DNA from: Thereva unica
Taxonomy: Eukaryota; Arthropoda; Insecta; Diptera; Therevidae
Assembly (NCBI GenBank): GCA_949987705.1
Contig: OX465281.1
Span: forward strand, 86,394,543-86,458,542
DNA length: 64,000 nt
Reading direction: 5' to 3'
The notes below the pieces were generated by a model. It was not told where the DNA came from. It saw nothing but the letters and a program-made list of their open reading frames with translations, and made no database searches. Every line of letters begins with the position of its first letter. Position 1 is the stretch's first letter. This document shows, one piece after another, positions 52,401 through 63,030 of this stretch. The translations under genes and the position numbers were made by a program.

Positions 52401-53981
52401 ATCTATTGGCACCCAGCCAAAGATTACTTCTCATACGCGATAAAGGAATCGGAATTCGCGCAACTAGCCAAGACAAAAAGAAAAATTTTGTCCGAGGTGG
52501 CGAAACTATACGACCCGCTAGGCTGGATAGCCCCATGTATAGTTATTGCCAAGTTAATCATGCAGAAATTATGGATGAACGGGTATCAATGGGATGACCC
52601 AGTGGATCAAGAAATCCAACAAGAATGGACCCAGTTCAAGGAACAACTTCCCCACATTCAAAACTTTAGGATACCGAGATGGTTGAAAACAAGTACAGGA
52701 AATAAGAGGTGTCAATTAATGGGATTTTGCGACGCATCCGTACGAGCGTACGCAGCCGTGGTGTACATCAGAACCGTTTTAGAGGATGAAAGTATTGAAA
52801 CGACATTGCTGATGGCAAGAACGAGAGTTGCTCCCATCAAACCAATGTCTTTACCGCGATTAGAATTATGTGGAGCAGTGCTTCTCAGCAAATTAATCCG
52901 GCAAATCAAGATAGACATGCATCTCCAAGACATCCAAAGCAAATGCTGGACTGATTCCAAAGTAGTTCTAGCGTGGTTAAAAGGCATGCCAAATAAATGG
53001 AAGACATTTGTAGCCACAGCACCGTCACAAATAATGGGAAGCTTACCAAGCGCAAGGATCACGCCAGCCAATCCATTCGAAAACGTAGGGGTAGACTACG
53101 CAGGGCCGATAGAACTAAAAATGTCCAAACATAAGGGCTCAAAAGTATATAAAGGATACTTCTGTATCTTTATATGCATGTGTACGAAAGCAATTCATAT
53201 AGAGGTAGCATCAGACATGACTACTGAAGCTTTCATAGCAGCATTGAGAAGGTTTATAGGGCGGCGAGGATTATGTCGGAATATTTATTCAGACAACGGG
53301 ACAAACTTCGTAGGAGCTAATAAACAATTACAGTCTCAGATGAAGCAGATCCTAAATGACGCCACCGCGCAGGCCGCTGATGAGCTTGCCAATCTGAACA
53401 TACAATGGCACTTTAACCCACCAATAACTCCACACTTCGGAGGCTTATGGGAGGCCGGTGTTAAAAGCATTAAACATCACCTGAGACGCATTAATAATGA
53501 CAGAATACTTACCTTCGAAGAACTAACCACATTACTCGTTCAAATAGAAGCCTGCCTGAATTCCCGACCGCTATGCCAGTTGTCGGCCGATCCATCAAAC
53601 CTAGAGATACTTACTCCTGGGCATTTTTTGATAGGAAGAAATCTCAAGGCAGTACCAGAAGCAACATCCAAGAACAACATACCATACTTAGATCGTTGGA
53701 AACATGTACAGCAACTTTTACAACGATTTTGGACTCAATGGTCACAGGAATATTTATTGGAACTCCAAAAACGAAACAAATGGTTATCACAACAACCAAA
53801 CCTCAAAATAGGCCAGGTAGTCATCATTATGGACGACAATCGCCCACCCGCACAATGGCCACTAGGGGTGATACACGAAATACACCCAGGATCAGATAAC
53901 CAGGTGAGGGTGGTAACAGTAAGGACATCCAGCGCAATCATTAAGCGGCCGATACAGAAATTGTGTCCATTGTCCGCATGA
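49455..53981 (+). CDS. BEL/Pao gag-pol polyprotein lacking the integrase zinc region
   Basis: A single frame of 1,508 codons encodes the particle and enzymes of the element. Gag occupies about residues 1-480, with zinc knuckles from HCLMCRQQHFLSQC (C377) and CDNCLRSHPNATC to CPQCGKKHH. The protease has ALIDPGSQSSFI (D501). The reverse transcriptase runs from VRVVFDASAKTS over ADIEKMYRMI to the active site FYVDD (913-916). RNase H has D1093 (GFCDAS), E1137 and D1167 (WTDSK). The integrase core has D1214 (VGVDYAGP), D1280 (YSDNGTNF) and E1333 (GLWEAGVKS), then the C-terminal domain. At residues 1186-1200 the RNase H text VATAPSQI goes straight into MGSLPSARITP, which normally stands only at the end of the zinc region. 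The missing piece, roughly 250-300 residues, would hold the RNase H end and the integrase HHCC domain. The junction is in frame. The start ATG follows 142 bp of leader. Confidence 0.93.
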   Translation: MKTTLKMQGTLETQLRQTISNYNKTSKHRRTAGYIKGKIETIKIIWERFESNYLELGAADVTSIKDESVRDEVVRYVQGTQFQDFEESYSEFMGDLQDALEACIAQKAEESKQKVQVSEQTSAPKAIIKLPTIEIPKFDGQYTSWRTFHDRFVSLIHSEERLTAVDKLHYLKNSLTGEARRDLDAFDMTSENYAPAWELLCKRYNKRRLLIYAQFKLLFDQSKIKNESYKDIRAVLDELHRVKHGLQVLKVDITNWGPIFVYATAQRLPDKTRNLWEQLIAKSDDLPSLADLSKFMEERYRSLEATKDINQNISNREVRKGGKDRNRTASYHISQHNVDKQGRDNCWRENKERYQQRGFVNNNKGDYRKLKARNVHCLMCRQQHFLSQCQTFKSLDMNARRRWLTENRVCDNCLRSHPNATCTSSNRCPQCGKKHHVLLHDGSTQEGSCQGKVDKKEENPKNQTVTNCNYSRNNTQSMLATALVKIKDDKGTHLTLRALIDPGSQSSFITETAYQSLQADTIPAALEVTGIASVPVATSTKIACVSLLSTIDPKFERTLQAYVIKNITNVFPPKRIAWQNWSHIDGLELADPNYTEPGRIDVLLGVDVYADIIQNGLRKGVNQSPVAQNTSLGWIIFGKAATSVHKRSQSNLSAFTLQQTDTLQELNSQMKKFWEWEELDTGRRLTVEEEMCEKHYEDHTKRHPNGHYEVSIPFVGGSPPDLGESRGQAMSRLVQMERKLSQNVELREAYTQCLREYIDLGHMKVTTGQTPHRYYMPHHAVVKESTTTKVRVVFDASAKTSNKKSLNEQMLNGPTLQPKLFATLLNWRQYKYAVTADIEKMYRMISVSPSDRKYQTILWRENPKEPVQEYELQTVTFGTTAAPYLAIKTLQRLATDEIKQWPKAARKVFTDFYVDDLLTGADTLPEALELQRELIDLLRSGGFHLRKWVANHQSLLEAIPAADREIQLPLQVKEDNQIKALGIYWHPAKDYFSYAIKESEFAQLAKTKRKILSEVAKLYDPLGWIAPCIVIAKLIMQKLWMNGYQWDDPVDQEIQQEWTQFKEQLPHIQNFRIPRWLKTSTGNKRCQLMGFCDASVRAYAAVVYIRTVLEDESIETTLLMARTRVAPIKPMSLPRLELCGAVLLSKLIRQIKIDMHLQDIQSKCWTDSKVVLAWLKGMPNKWKTFVATAPSQIMGSLPSARITPANPFENVGVDYAGPIELKMSKHKGSKVYKGYFCIFICMCTKAIHIEVASDMTTEAFIAALRRFIGRRGLCRNIYSDNGTNFVGANKQLQSQMKQILNDATAQAADELANLNIQWHFNPPITPHFGGLWEAGVKSIKHHLRRINNDRILTFEELTTLLVQIEACLNSRPLCQLSADPSNLEILTPGHFLIGRNLKAVPEATSKNNIPYLDRWKHVQQLLQRFWTQWSQEYLLELQKRNKWLSQQPNLKIGQVVIIMDDNRPPAQWPLGVIHEIHPGSDNQVRVVTVRTSSAIIKRPIQKLCPLSA

Positions 53982-54200
53982 TGGTGCAGCATTTATGTGT
54001 TGATGATGTTCGTGTAGTCCATTTATATATCTATTAATAATACATGAATTTTATATATAGATTACTTAAATTAAGCATACAAATTAAATTTTATAAATAG
54101 AATTAGTGTTATATTTGGTATACAGCGAAATATACATATAAAAAAAAAATTTACATAAAATAAATAAAAAGAAATGAAGTGTTTTGATGAGACGCATCAA

Positions 54201-54212
54201 CGGGGGGGAGAA
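54201..54212 (+). promoter_or_regulatory. Polypurine tract
   Basis: cgggggggagaa sits directly before the 3' LTR and is expected to prime plus-strand DNA synthesis. Confidence 0.88.
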
Positions 54213-56102
54213 TGTTTTGGCCTGAAAATAGAAAAACATGAAAATAAAACAATACTCCAAAACAGACGTAAACAAACCGTCAGACGCCGACCCGATATAA
54301 ACTAATAGATTTCAAGCTAAAAAGAAAAAATAATAAATAAAAAATGATTATAAAAAAATTACCTGCACCTAGTCCTGAAACCCAGTTCGCTTCCTTCCTA
54401 AAAATAAATAAAAAATTCAAAAATAATATTTTAAAACATAAATAGTAAACACTTACCTAAACTTAATGTCACCCAGTTAATAATAAAAAAAGCTTTAGAG
54501 AAAGCTTTAATCATAAAATTGGTCGAAACTACAACCACTGTAAAATGATCGTGCCGTGGTGAAAAAGCTCCACCAAGCGCCATCTTTCATTTCGACAGAG
54601 GAAGAGAAATAAAAGTTCTTGCACCGAAGGAAACTGGTCAGTCGATCAGACGAAGTCGTCAGAGAGGCTATCAACGCGTATACGTATATTAGGGATTTAG
54701 ATATTGTCTGGGTTTTTACCGGCAATCTTAAAAGGTTAGACAGGCGTAACAAAAAAAAAACTTTTATTAATTTTTTAATTGTACTTTTGGTGATGGATGT
54801 CGTATCCCGACAAATTTTTCACAATTAAATATTAGGGCGTAAATAATTGTCGGGTTTTCACCGACAATTCCTGTGTCAGGTTTAGAAAAAATATATTGAA
54901 TATACGTCATAACCACTGGTGGCGGATATCACGGTTTATAAAAAACTAACATAAAACATTGATTAGGGCGTAGATAATTGTCGGGTTTTCACCGACAATT
55001 ACTTTGTTAGGTTTAACATATAAAAAGTACTAACAACGTAGTTATGTGGACGCCAAAGTTGGTGGAGGTTCTTTTTTGCTATAAGTCGAATATCGACTAT
55101 AATATTTTATCCTCTATCAGAGATTTTCTGTTTAGGAATCTCTGTTAAGGAATTAAATTCAAACAAATCCCTTATATATCGTATGATCGGGATTTTAAAT
55201 GATTTTTGATAACTCACAGCTAGTGATTAGCAGAAATCATAAGCTTCCTATTTAGTCAAGTTCTAAACCGTAAGAACTTTCAAGTCGAATCTCGACTAAA
55301 AACAAAATTTTTGTTAAAAACAAAACTTAGCTAACCAGGTTGAGCGAAATTCGCTCTATTTTAATTATCTAAATTTCCAATATTGAATCGTAACAAAGTT
55401 GCGTATACATAGATCCATAGCGTATGAAAGGCTTTGACCCTGGTTTAAGAAGTCCAAACCAGTGGCAGGTAAAAAACATTATAGGCTGTAAATTAAAAAA
55501 GGACAGCAAAAAGGGGAGAAGACTGCGAATAAATCGCCATTTCTCCTGTATGCACTGAATACAGCGAATAAATCGCCATTTCATCCTGTGTGCACTGAAT
55601 CCCGCAAGGTCATACAGATCTAAGTCGGGTTACAGTGAAAGCACAAGCAATTTACAAAAACAATTATTGGTCAGCTACAGCAGCTGGGATACAACCGGGA
55701 CACTGTGGTGACCTAATTATACTCTGAATAGAGAAATAAGGAACAAAAGTAAAGAATATTGAATTTGAAATATAGATTGAATGATTTACTAATAATTACA
55801 TTTTCAGATAAATAAAGGCAGCAGTAATAATATAAGTAGTTATAAGCAATTTGAAATTTAAAACTTAAAAATTGAATATTAAAGTAAAGTAGAGTTTAGA
55901 GGAATTTAGAATTAATTAGAAGTGTAATTTGTAGGAGATAATATAAGTATTTTAAACCATTTTTATCTTTGATTCCGCAACCTTTAACCATTACAGAAAG
56001 CTAAAGTAAAAGAAAGGTAAATATTGTGGGTTCTTCAATTTGGAAGAACTTAAAGTTTATAATAAAAGAATTTTTCTTATTATTACGGCTTGCGCCGTAA
56101 CA
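54213..56102 (+). repeat. 3' LTR of the BEL/Pao element, 1,890 bp
   Basis: Offset from the 5' LTR by exactly 6,790 bp throughout, which shows that no indel separates the two. I saw no substitution either. 231 bp of untranslated DNA lie between the stop at 53981 and this LTR. Confidence 0.95.
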
Positions 56103-56107
56103 GTACC

Positions 56108-56390
56108 TTTGCCCCGCACTCCGAAAGATTACAACTTCCCCACAACGACTTATGAAGAAGTTGTGGTAATGAATAAGAAGAAGAAACTGTCTCCCATCTT
56201 CTCTGTACATGTCCCGCCCTCGGAAGAAAAAGAGGACCTTCCTTGGCTCACCCTTCCTTAATGGATTAAGCGAGCTGCAAAATATTGGTGCTCCTAACCT
56301 CTGTCGCTTTATCAAAAGCTCAAAATGGCTTAAAATGGCCTGAACTTTGTTCCAACACTACATAGGATGGCATCACAATGTGCCCAATGT
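56108..56390 (+). pseudogene. LINE C-terminal region, part 2, interrupted by BEL
   Basis: Continuing from VLTGHC, the plus strand gives HSERLQLPHNDL, RSCGNE, EEETVSHLLCTCPALGRKR and, shifted, LNGLSELQNIGAPNLC with RFIKSSKW. The C-x2-C...H-x4-C arrangement is the terminal zinc knuckle of R1/LOA-type LINEs. A stop replaces the cysteine codon before RSCG. The 3' tail runs on to about 56430 (tgggcagccattttaacctg). Confidence 0.75.
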
Positions 56391-56429
56391 CGGGCTTAAG
56401 TGGGCAGCCATTTTAACCTGACCTAACGA

Positions 56430-57264
56430 CCACTTCAGTGCCGGGATGGCGAGCGCTGTCTCCAAACAAGAAAACAACTTACTTTGTATGAATCATCGTT
56501 GCTGGTTGGTCAGCTGATGGGATTCATCAAATAATAATACTGGTATCGCAATTTTTGCAATTAGGTTTGATAGTAAGTTAGTTAGTCATCTTTAGCCCTG
56601 GTTTTAAAAATCCGCACCATATAATTGTAGGTCTTTGACGGTTAAAAATGTATGCTACAATAGTTTCCTTCCATTTCTTGTGAACATTTAATGAAGTTTA
56701 ATTGTTATAAAAATTATATATCTCAAAAATCAATAGTTTTCGAGCTAATCATGAAAAACTAAATTTTATCGCTTTTAACCCCCCTAAAAAACCACACCAG
56801 GTGAAATTTACATTACATAGCCTGTCGTACATCATAACAAAGATGCCCACAACAATTCTTCTTTATCAGTTATAAATAAAACAAACTAAGTACTCTCACA
56901 TTTTACAATAATAACAATAAAAAGCCAATATCCCCGAGAATATTCCTTGGTTAAACCAGAACGGTAGATTTTTAATGCTGCAATCCACCAAAATTTAATT
57001 TTGTTCATGGGCAGAAAACTTTGTTTTTTTCTTCGTACGTGCACAAATGAAAAAAAAAAACACTCATAGCAGATGTTTGGGACTAGAAAAAACCTCCCCC
57101 CCTTTCGAATTTCCCTTACCGCACCGGAATGCTCCTATCAACTTTCTCCATAATAATATGCTGGCACATTATTTATATGTATGTGTGTAAGGTAAGACCC
57201 TCTGCCCGGCGCTTGTTGCTGCGCCAACGAAGTCGTGAGAAAAAGTTAAATTGGACAGAATTCT
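56430..57264. other. AT-rich stretch, nothing recognised
   Basis: No gene or inverted structure seen. The right end borders the truncated Gypsy pol. Confidence 0.45.
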
Positions 57265-57830
57265 TCAAATTTGATATTGTCTCTCACAAAAGCTTGCCAA
57301 AAGCTTTACTTCAAAATAATTTGATAACACATTTTGTTCTTCGTTGTTCCCTCTGTATATTAAGTAGGTACTCTGTGCTAGAAGCCTTGTGACTTCATTG
57401 AATAATTTCGATTCAAATTGCGACCCTTGATCTGTTGTAAATTCAAGTGGTGCGCCAATTCTTGGGACATACTCGGTGATAAAACGTTTGGCCATCGTAG
57501 AAGCTGAAATGTCCTTAATTGGATATGTTTCTGGCCATCTCGTAAATCGGTCTACGATTGTTTGGATATATGACTATCCTCGAGATGGGGGCAATGGTTC
57601 AACAATATCCATGTGGATATGTTCAAATCTATTGTTTGGTGTGTTAAAAGTTTCATGTGGAGATTTAGTGTGTCTCGAACCTTTAGATTTTTGGCAACCT
57701 ATGAACGATCTAGACCAGTTGTTACAGTCTTTGTTGATAGCGGGCCAAAAATATTTTTTTGTGATAGGTTGCCTTGTGGCGCGTATGCCTGGATGCGACA
57801 AGCTATGTTCAGCATTGAATGCTAATTTTC
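57265..57830 (-). pseudogene. Ty3/Gypsy integrase, two frames
   Basis: On the minus strand from 57801: MSHPGIRATRQPITKKYFWP (H-P-G-x-x-AT, zinc region), GCQKSKGSRHTKSPHETFNT and HIHMDIVEPLPPSRG (first catalytic D). In another frame, YIQTIVDRFTRWPE, then MAKRFITEYVPRIGAP and FTTDQGSQFESKLFNEV (second D). The frame change lies near 57540-57575. The gene ends in junk before the catalytic E. It continues the pol of the next entry. Confidence 0.82.
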
Positions 57831-59462
57831 TTAATGATGGAGGTTATATGGGCGTAATGTACCCGTGCTAATCTCACAAACTTCATGAGTTGTGAAAGGG
57901 ATTGGTGTGAGTATTAGTTTTACCTTTGAGCTACTACTGGGATGCTCTTGGAGTCGTTGTAACTCCTTGTCACCTTCTTGTGCTTTCGCCAGATGTGGCA
58001 AATCGAAGGTGATTGTGTCAACGTTGTCGGCCGCTAATGAGCGAGATAAATAATCTGCGACAACGTTTTGTTTCCCAGAGACATGTCTGATGTCTGTTGT
58101 GAACTGGAAAATTAGGCTCAGGTGTTTTGTTTGGCGGGGAGATCTTTCGGTTTTTGTGTGAAGGGCATGTATTAAAGGTTTGTGGTCCGTGGAGACCACG
58201 AAATTTCTTCCTTCAACAAAGTACCGAAAATGTTTTATTGCTGCAAAGATTGCGAGTAGTTCGCGATCGAATGCAGAATAATTTCGTTCAGCAGATGATA
58301 GCTTCTTAGAAAAGAAAGCTAATGGTTGCCATCTGTGACCGTTAAATTGTTCCAGCACAGCTCCGATAGCAAAGTCGGAAGCATCAGTTGTGATGCTATA
58401 TTTAGCCTCCTCTAGTGGGTGTATCAGCATAACTGTTGCAGCCATTGTGGCTTTCACGTCGAGGAATGCTTGTTGGCATTCTGCGGGCCAAGGAAGTTGT
58501 TCCTTATTTTTTGTTGTTGATGAACAGTTGAGGAGTTCCCTCAAGTGTTCATTGATCGGTACTAGCAGTTGTGCTAGTTTAGGAATAAATCGGTGATAAA
58601 AGTTCACCATTCCTACAAATTTTTGTATTTGTTTGACTGTTGTTGGAGTTGTGAGGTCATTAATTGCTTGGACACGTTCGGGTGATGGAAGGATTCCATC
58701 CTTGCCGATACTATGTCCCAAAAACATGATCTCACTGACACCAAAAACGCATTTTGATAACTTTATGGTTAACCCAAAGTTATCAAGGCGTTTAAACAGT
58801 ACTTCGAGGTGAGTGAGATGCTCATCCTCGGATTTACTAGCGATAAATATATCGTCTAGATAGACATAAATGAAGTCTAAGTCTCTTGTGACTTCATTCA
58901 TAAATCTTTGAAATGACTGGGCTGCATTTCTTAACCCCAATTTCATGCGAGTGAACTCAAACAGACCAAAGGGTGTTATCAAGGCAGTCTTATGCACGTC
59001 TTCTTGTGCAATGGGGATGTTATGATACTCACGTACCAAATCCACCGTCGAAAAAATCGTGCATCCGTGAAGGTTCACAGAAAAATTGTGAATGTGCGGG
59101 ATTGGATATCTATCCGGCACTGTGACTGCATTAAGGCCACGGTAGTCGCCGCATGGCCTCCAATCATTTGTATCCCGTTTAGGAACCAGATGAAGTGGAG
59201 ATGCTACGGGAGACGACGATGGTCGACAAATCCCTAGTTTAACCATATGTTCAAACTCCAATTTCGCTACGTTGAGCTTCTCAGGATGAAGTCTACGAGC
59301 GCTAACAAAAGGTAATTGCCCATTAGTGACAATGTGGTGTTGCACATTGTGTTTAACCGGTAGGTTAAAATTAGGTGGTTGTGTTAATGAAGTGTACTTA
59401 AGGTGTACTATTTTGTAGTTTGTAGCTTGGTAGGTTAAATGCAAAATTACTATATAAAACAA
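57831..59462 (-). pseudogene. Ty3/Gypsy reverse transcriptase and RNase H, 543-codon frame
   Basis: The frame is unbroken over reverse transcriptase and RNase [69 protein letters not shown], active site [11 protein letters not shown] (residues of about 200-205), [25 protein letters not shown], then RNase [16 protein letters not shown] (about 360-375), [20 protein letters not shown] and VSTDHKPL, and a tether with [15 protein letters not shown]. Unusual: VREYHNIP has E for the usual A or G. Gag, protease and both LTRs are missing, and the N-terminal 35 residues look random. So it is a truncated piece with an apparently healthy polymerase. Confidence 0.88.
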
Positions 59463-59714
59463 AATAAAATGATATCATAAACCAAATACAAAGACGATCT
59501 AATCTGAAAATGGAGCGAAAAGCAGAGTGAGTTTGACTTCTGGGTAGGATGAGCTCAGCAGTGTTGCCAATCCACATGCCTGCTGGCAGCTGGCATATAT
59601 TTTAATTATACTGAAACTACCTTCGTTTTGGGTATTTAAACGACCATCGGGTAAATACCCGTGTAAATACCCAATTTATATTTACCTTCCCACTGGGTAT
59701 TTACCCGGCCCACA
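59463..59714. other. Spacer with gggtaaataccc words
   Basis: tttgggtatttaaac, cgggtaaatacccg (a perfect 14-bp palindrome at 59649-59662), gtaaatacccaattt and ctgggtatttacccgg lie close together in 59625-59710. No gene. Confidence 0.5.
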
Positions 59715-60644
59715 TCACTGTAAAATGGTTCGATCCATCGTTTGTACAATGATTTGATCCATATCCTTCAGTATGGAATCAATTTCGTCGTTAGTCATAT
59801 TTCTGTCTGTCGGCGGAGGTAGCCCGTGCGGTGCGGGCAATCGTGCTGGAGAACGTGGCCAGTGTGCCCTATGGTAAGCATAGGGGTGCACTGTAACATA
59901 TTGTTCCAGCTCGATCGACTCACGTGGCATTTTCACCGTGATCGAGAGTCCATGGTGGTCGCGGTCGTAGGGAACCGTTCGTAGACAGTTCACATCCTCG
60001 TCGTTTGTTCGGCCGCTGTCAAGACGTGAGTCGAGCAGGCACAGATCCAAGTACGCACCGCCTCTGGGATACGACGGCATATCTATAGCGAAAAGCGTGA
60101 CCTTCTGTAGGATTCTATTACCCTCCAGCTTTGTAGATGGTTGCCTCTAGTGTTAGATGTTTGATTTCCCCAGGCTCCGTGTTTGGCATTAAGATCTCCG
60201 GCCAATAAGTAGTAATTTTCTTCTGATTCCAGGTGAAGTATTTGAAAAAGTTGTTTCAACTCCCTAGCAAAACAGTCTGCATGAGGGGCTGCGGGTGCAT
60301 AGGCCTCCATAACGTACATCCTTCGCCCGCTTTGGAGAGGACCATACACGACGCTGGCCTCCAGCACTCGAAACAGTTCGATATCTCTGCTTTGGCGGAC
60401 CCGAAATTTTATTCCGCTTTTGATGAAGATAGCCGTTCCGCCGCCCAGGACGGTCTCGTCTAACTCCTTCGTATTCCTTATACTCCAGTTGGTGCTTCGC
60501 AGACAGCTTGGTTTCGCTGACCAGGAGCACATCAAGGGTTTCACGTTGCAACAATGAAAGGATGTCTGCTCTCCTCTCAATTCTAATAATTGAGTTGGCA
60601 TTTATTGCAACGATTTTAATTGAGCTCCCCCCCAGTGCAAGCAT
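59715..60644 (-). pseudogene. Jockey-type LINE endonuclease (start of ORF2)
   Basis: The minus strand reads IKIVAINANSIIRIERRADI, DVLLVSETKL (catalytic glutamate), then in the next frame GGGTAIFIKSGIKF, YAPAAPHADCFAR, YYLLAGDLNAKHGAWGN (catalytic D and N), and in a third YLDLCLLDSRLD and YDRDHHGLSI (catalytic D-H). All catalytic boxes are present but spread over three frames. The reverse transcriptase expected after the residues EIDSILKDMDQ is missing: the copy is cut at about 59715. Confidence 0.82.
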
Positions 60645-61320
60645 TATGCGCTTACGGTCCTTCTACGGGGTACAGTATTGAGTAAACAATGTCCAAACTG
60701 GCACCTTGCTCATTTACTTGTCGTTGTATGTTGGCCAGCTGCCCCTGTATGGACAGAAGAATTGCCTTTATTTCAGTATCCGTAGAGGGTTGGGCCTGTG
60801 CCAATTTCGGGGCTTGTGTGGAACTGCCTGTGCACCCATTGCCATTTGTGCAAAGGATACATTTGACCTTACTATATTTTGGAACATGGCAGCTTTCTGC
60901 CTTTTATGTTCCTCGATTGCGCTCTTCCTCGCTTGTGTACGCTTTTTTTAACTCTGCGTACTTTGGGCAACCTCGATAATTGGCGGGGTGTCCGTTTGAG
61001 CGGCAGAGCTCACTTTGTCAAGTCGTCCACTCGTTCTTTACCAAGCGCACACTCCCCTGATTTGTGGTCCTTATCGCACTTTACACACCTAAAGGCCATG
61101 TGGCAGTTAGGAGCAGCGTGCCCGAACCTTTGGCATCTCATACATTGGAGAACGCCATCTTTTTTGTTTAATTTTTCCCAATTTACTATGAGATGGCCAA
61201 CATCACCGATTAATTTAAGGGCATCTAGCCGACTCTCAGGTGATAGCTGGACCAAGAAGAAAGGGAGTACTTTTTTTGCGCGAGTTACGTACCCTACACC
61301 AATACACATGCAACCAACAA
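60645..61320 (-). pseudogene. Jockey-type LINE ORF1 (gag-like) C-terminal part
   Basis: From 61309 downwards: FLVQLSPESRLDALKLIGDV, GHLIVNWEKLNKKDGVLQ, then CMRCQRFGHAAPNC and CVKCDKDHKSGEC, two CCHC knuckles, followed after frame changes by a YRGCPKYAEL-like third knuckle near 60975 and a tail NIQRQVNEQGAS (60690-60730). ORF1 proteins of Jockey elements bind the RNA and guide it to chromosome ends or nuclei. The N-terminal part is missing and the junction at about 61320-61430 leads into the next LINE. Confidence 0.8.
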
Positions 61321-61429
61321 ATTATTTTCTCATAACATTCCTTTAAAATCATTTTATATATTTCTTAATAATTTTGTCTGGACAATTTCCTTCAGAAATT
61401 GTCATATTAGCAAAACTATAAAATTATTC

Positions 61430-62855
61430 CAAGGTGAATGCTTTTAATTCACATCATTTTGAGATATCTTGAACACCACAAAATATTAAATGACAAACAG
61501 TACGGCTTTAGACCAAAAAGATCTACTGGCGACCTGCTTGTTTGCCTAACTGAACACCTCAACCAAAGTATACACCGATTTGGTGAATCTGGCCTGGTTG
61601 CTTTAGATATCTCCAAGGCTTTTGACAGAGTGTGGCCCCCCGCTCTGTTAACCAAACTCCAGGCTGTTGGTATTGACTTCGTTCTAAGGAACTGGATTAA
61701 GAGCTTCCTTTCTGGCCGTTCAATCAAGGTATAGTATTGGATGGCGTCGAATCCGACCCCCACACCATCTCCGCAGGTGTTCCCCAGGGCTCAATTCTAT
61801 CACCAGCTCTCTTACTAATTTTTATAAACGACCTGCTCTCAATCCCTTCCAACCCACTCCACTGCTTTGCCGACGACAGTACATTACGGTACTCCTATGG
61901 CAACGATACTGTAGGACAAGCACGCGCCAGACCTTGTCTGCATTATCGCAATCTCATGTCCATCTCAATCAACAGGGACATCGAACGAATTCTTGAATGG
62001 GGCCGCAAGAACCGCGTCGAATTCAATGCATCCAAAACGAAGTACTGTTTCATCTCTAATAAAACCTCCACCGACCCTCCTTCTATTTCAGTGGACAATA
62101 AAAACCTAACGGCAGAACCGTCTTTAAACATCCTAGGCTTAACACTATCCGAAGATCTGCGGTGGAATAACCACATATTCCAAATCGCTAAACAAGCATC
62201 GCAATGCCTGGGATTCCTGAAAAGATGCAAATTCCTCCTTCAGCCGTCGGCCAGGACTACAATATACAAGTCCTACATTCGTCCCCGCCTCGAATACAAC
62301 TCGCATATTTGGGCTGGGGCCCCGAGAACCACCTTAGCCTGGCTGGACAAGGTGCAAAGTCGCGCTCTCAAACTTATTGGCGATAGCGCCATTTGCTCCT
62401 CAATTGACTCATTAAGCCACCGTAGGAATGTAGCAGCTCTTGCAAAATTTTACCGATTTTACCACAACGATTGCTCTTCTGAAATAACCTAATGCCTCCA
62501 CGGCAACTTTTCTCCTGCAACACTAGACTTGCCCGCTCGGCTCACCCTTATAGTCTACAGTCCTTATCTTCGCGCACACTCCGATTTAGAAATTCGTTTA
62601 TCACAAGAACAACATGACTGTGGAACAACTTACCTCAGTCAATATTCCAGAACTCATACAACACCCAAGAGTTCAAGCGCATGGTTTACCACCATCTCCT
62701 CCAACACCCACCCGACTCCCCCTAATCTATCCTACCTTTCTCTCTATCCTTCGAGCTAAGCTTACTACTAGACATTGCACCATGACGTGTACGATATGAC
62801 GGACTAGTAGTACAAAGGATGACACCTAAGCTTAGACTATCACATAAAAAAAAAT
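61430..62855 (+). pseudogene. Second copy of the 17-20 kb LINE, 5'-truncated
   Basis: The frame starts inside the reverse transcriptase: NDKQYGFRPKRSTGDLLVCL, ALDISKAFDRVWPP, then a frameshift near 61730 caused by an extra ta (ggtatagtattgg against ggtagtattgg in the first copy). It goes on with AGVPQGSILSPALLLIFIND, active site CFADDSTLRYSYG, NASKTKYCFISNK, LGLTLSEDLRW and the thumb to 62492. A deletion there shifts the frame, and the last 60 residues are readable in other frames to about 62750. The tail gacattgcaccatgacgtg ... acataaaaaaaa ends near 62852 as in the first copy. Here the codon after PQGSI is CTA, where the first copy has a stop. Confidence 0.87.
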
Positions 62856-63030
62856 CACCGCATAAAGTAAAATTCCTAAAGCTCAGGTTTCACTGTAGAC
62901 AATTTTCCACAGAAATTTATGTTATATTAAAATCTTTGTCACCTCCAGTAATACAGAAATTCTAATTAGAATCAGTTAATATTTTAACTTGTAACAGAAC
63001 AGTTCGGAATAAATAAGTTTAAAGAGTAAT

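Larger units (their letters stand above)
47418..56107 (+). mobile_element. BEL/Pao LTR retrotransposon, recent insertion
   Basis: The element proper is 47423-56102, with gtacc duplicated on both sides (47418-47422 and 56103-56107). Order: 5' LTR, primer site, one long reading frame, purine tract, 3' LTR. The two 1,890-bp LTRs show no difference on reading, which indicates a very recent insertion because both LTRs are identical at integration. It split a LINE C-terminus. The only defect visible is in pol (see the coding entry). Confidence 0.96.

Noticed and set aside
59463..59712. hAT MITE starting cagtgttgcc and ending catcactg
   Set aside because: The supposed ends match in only a few bases and the flanks show no 8-bp duplication.
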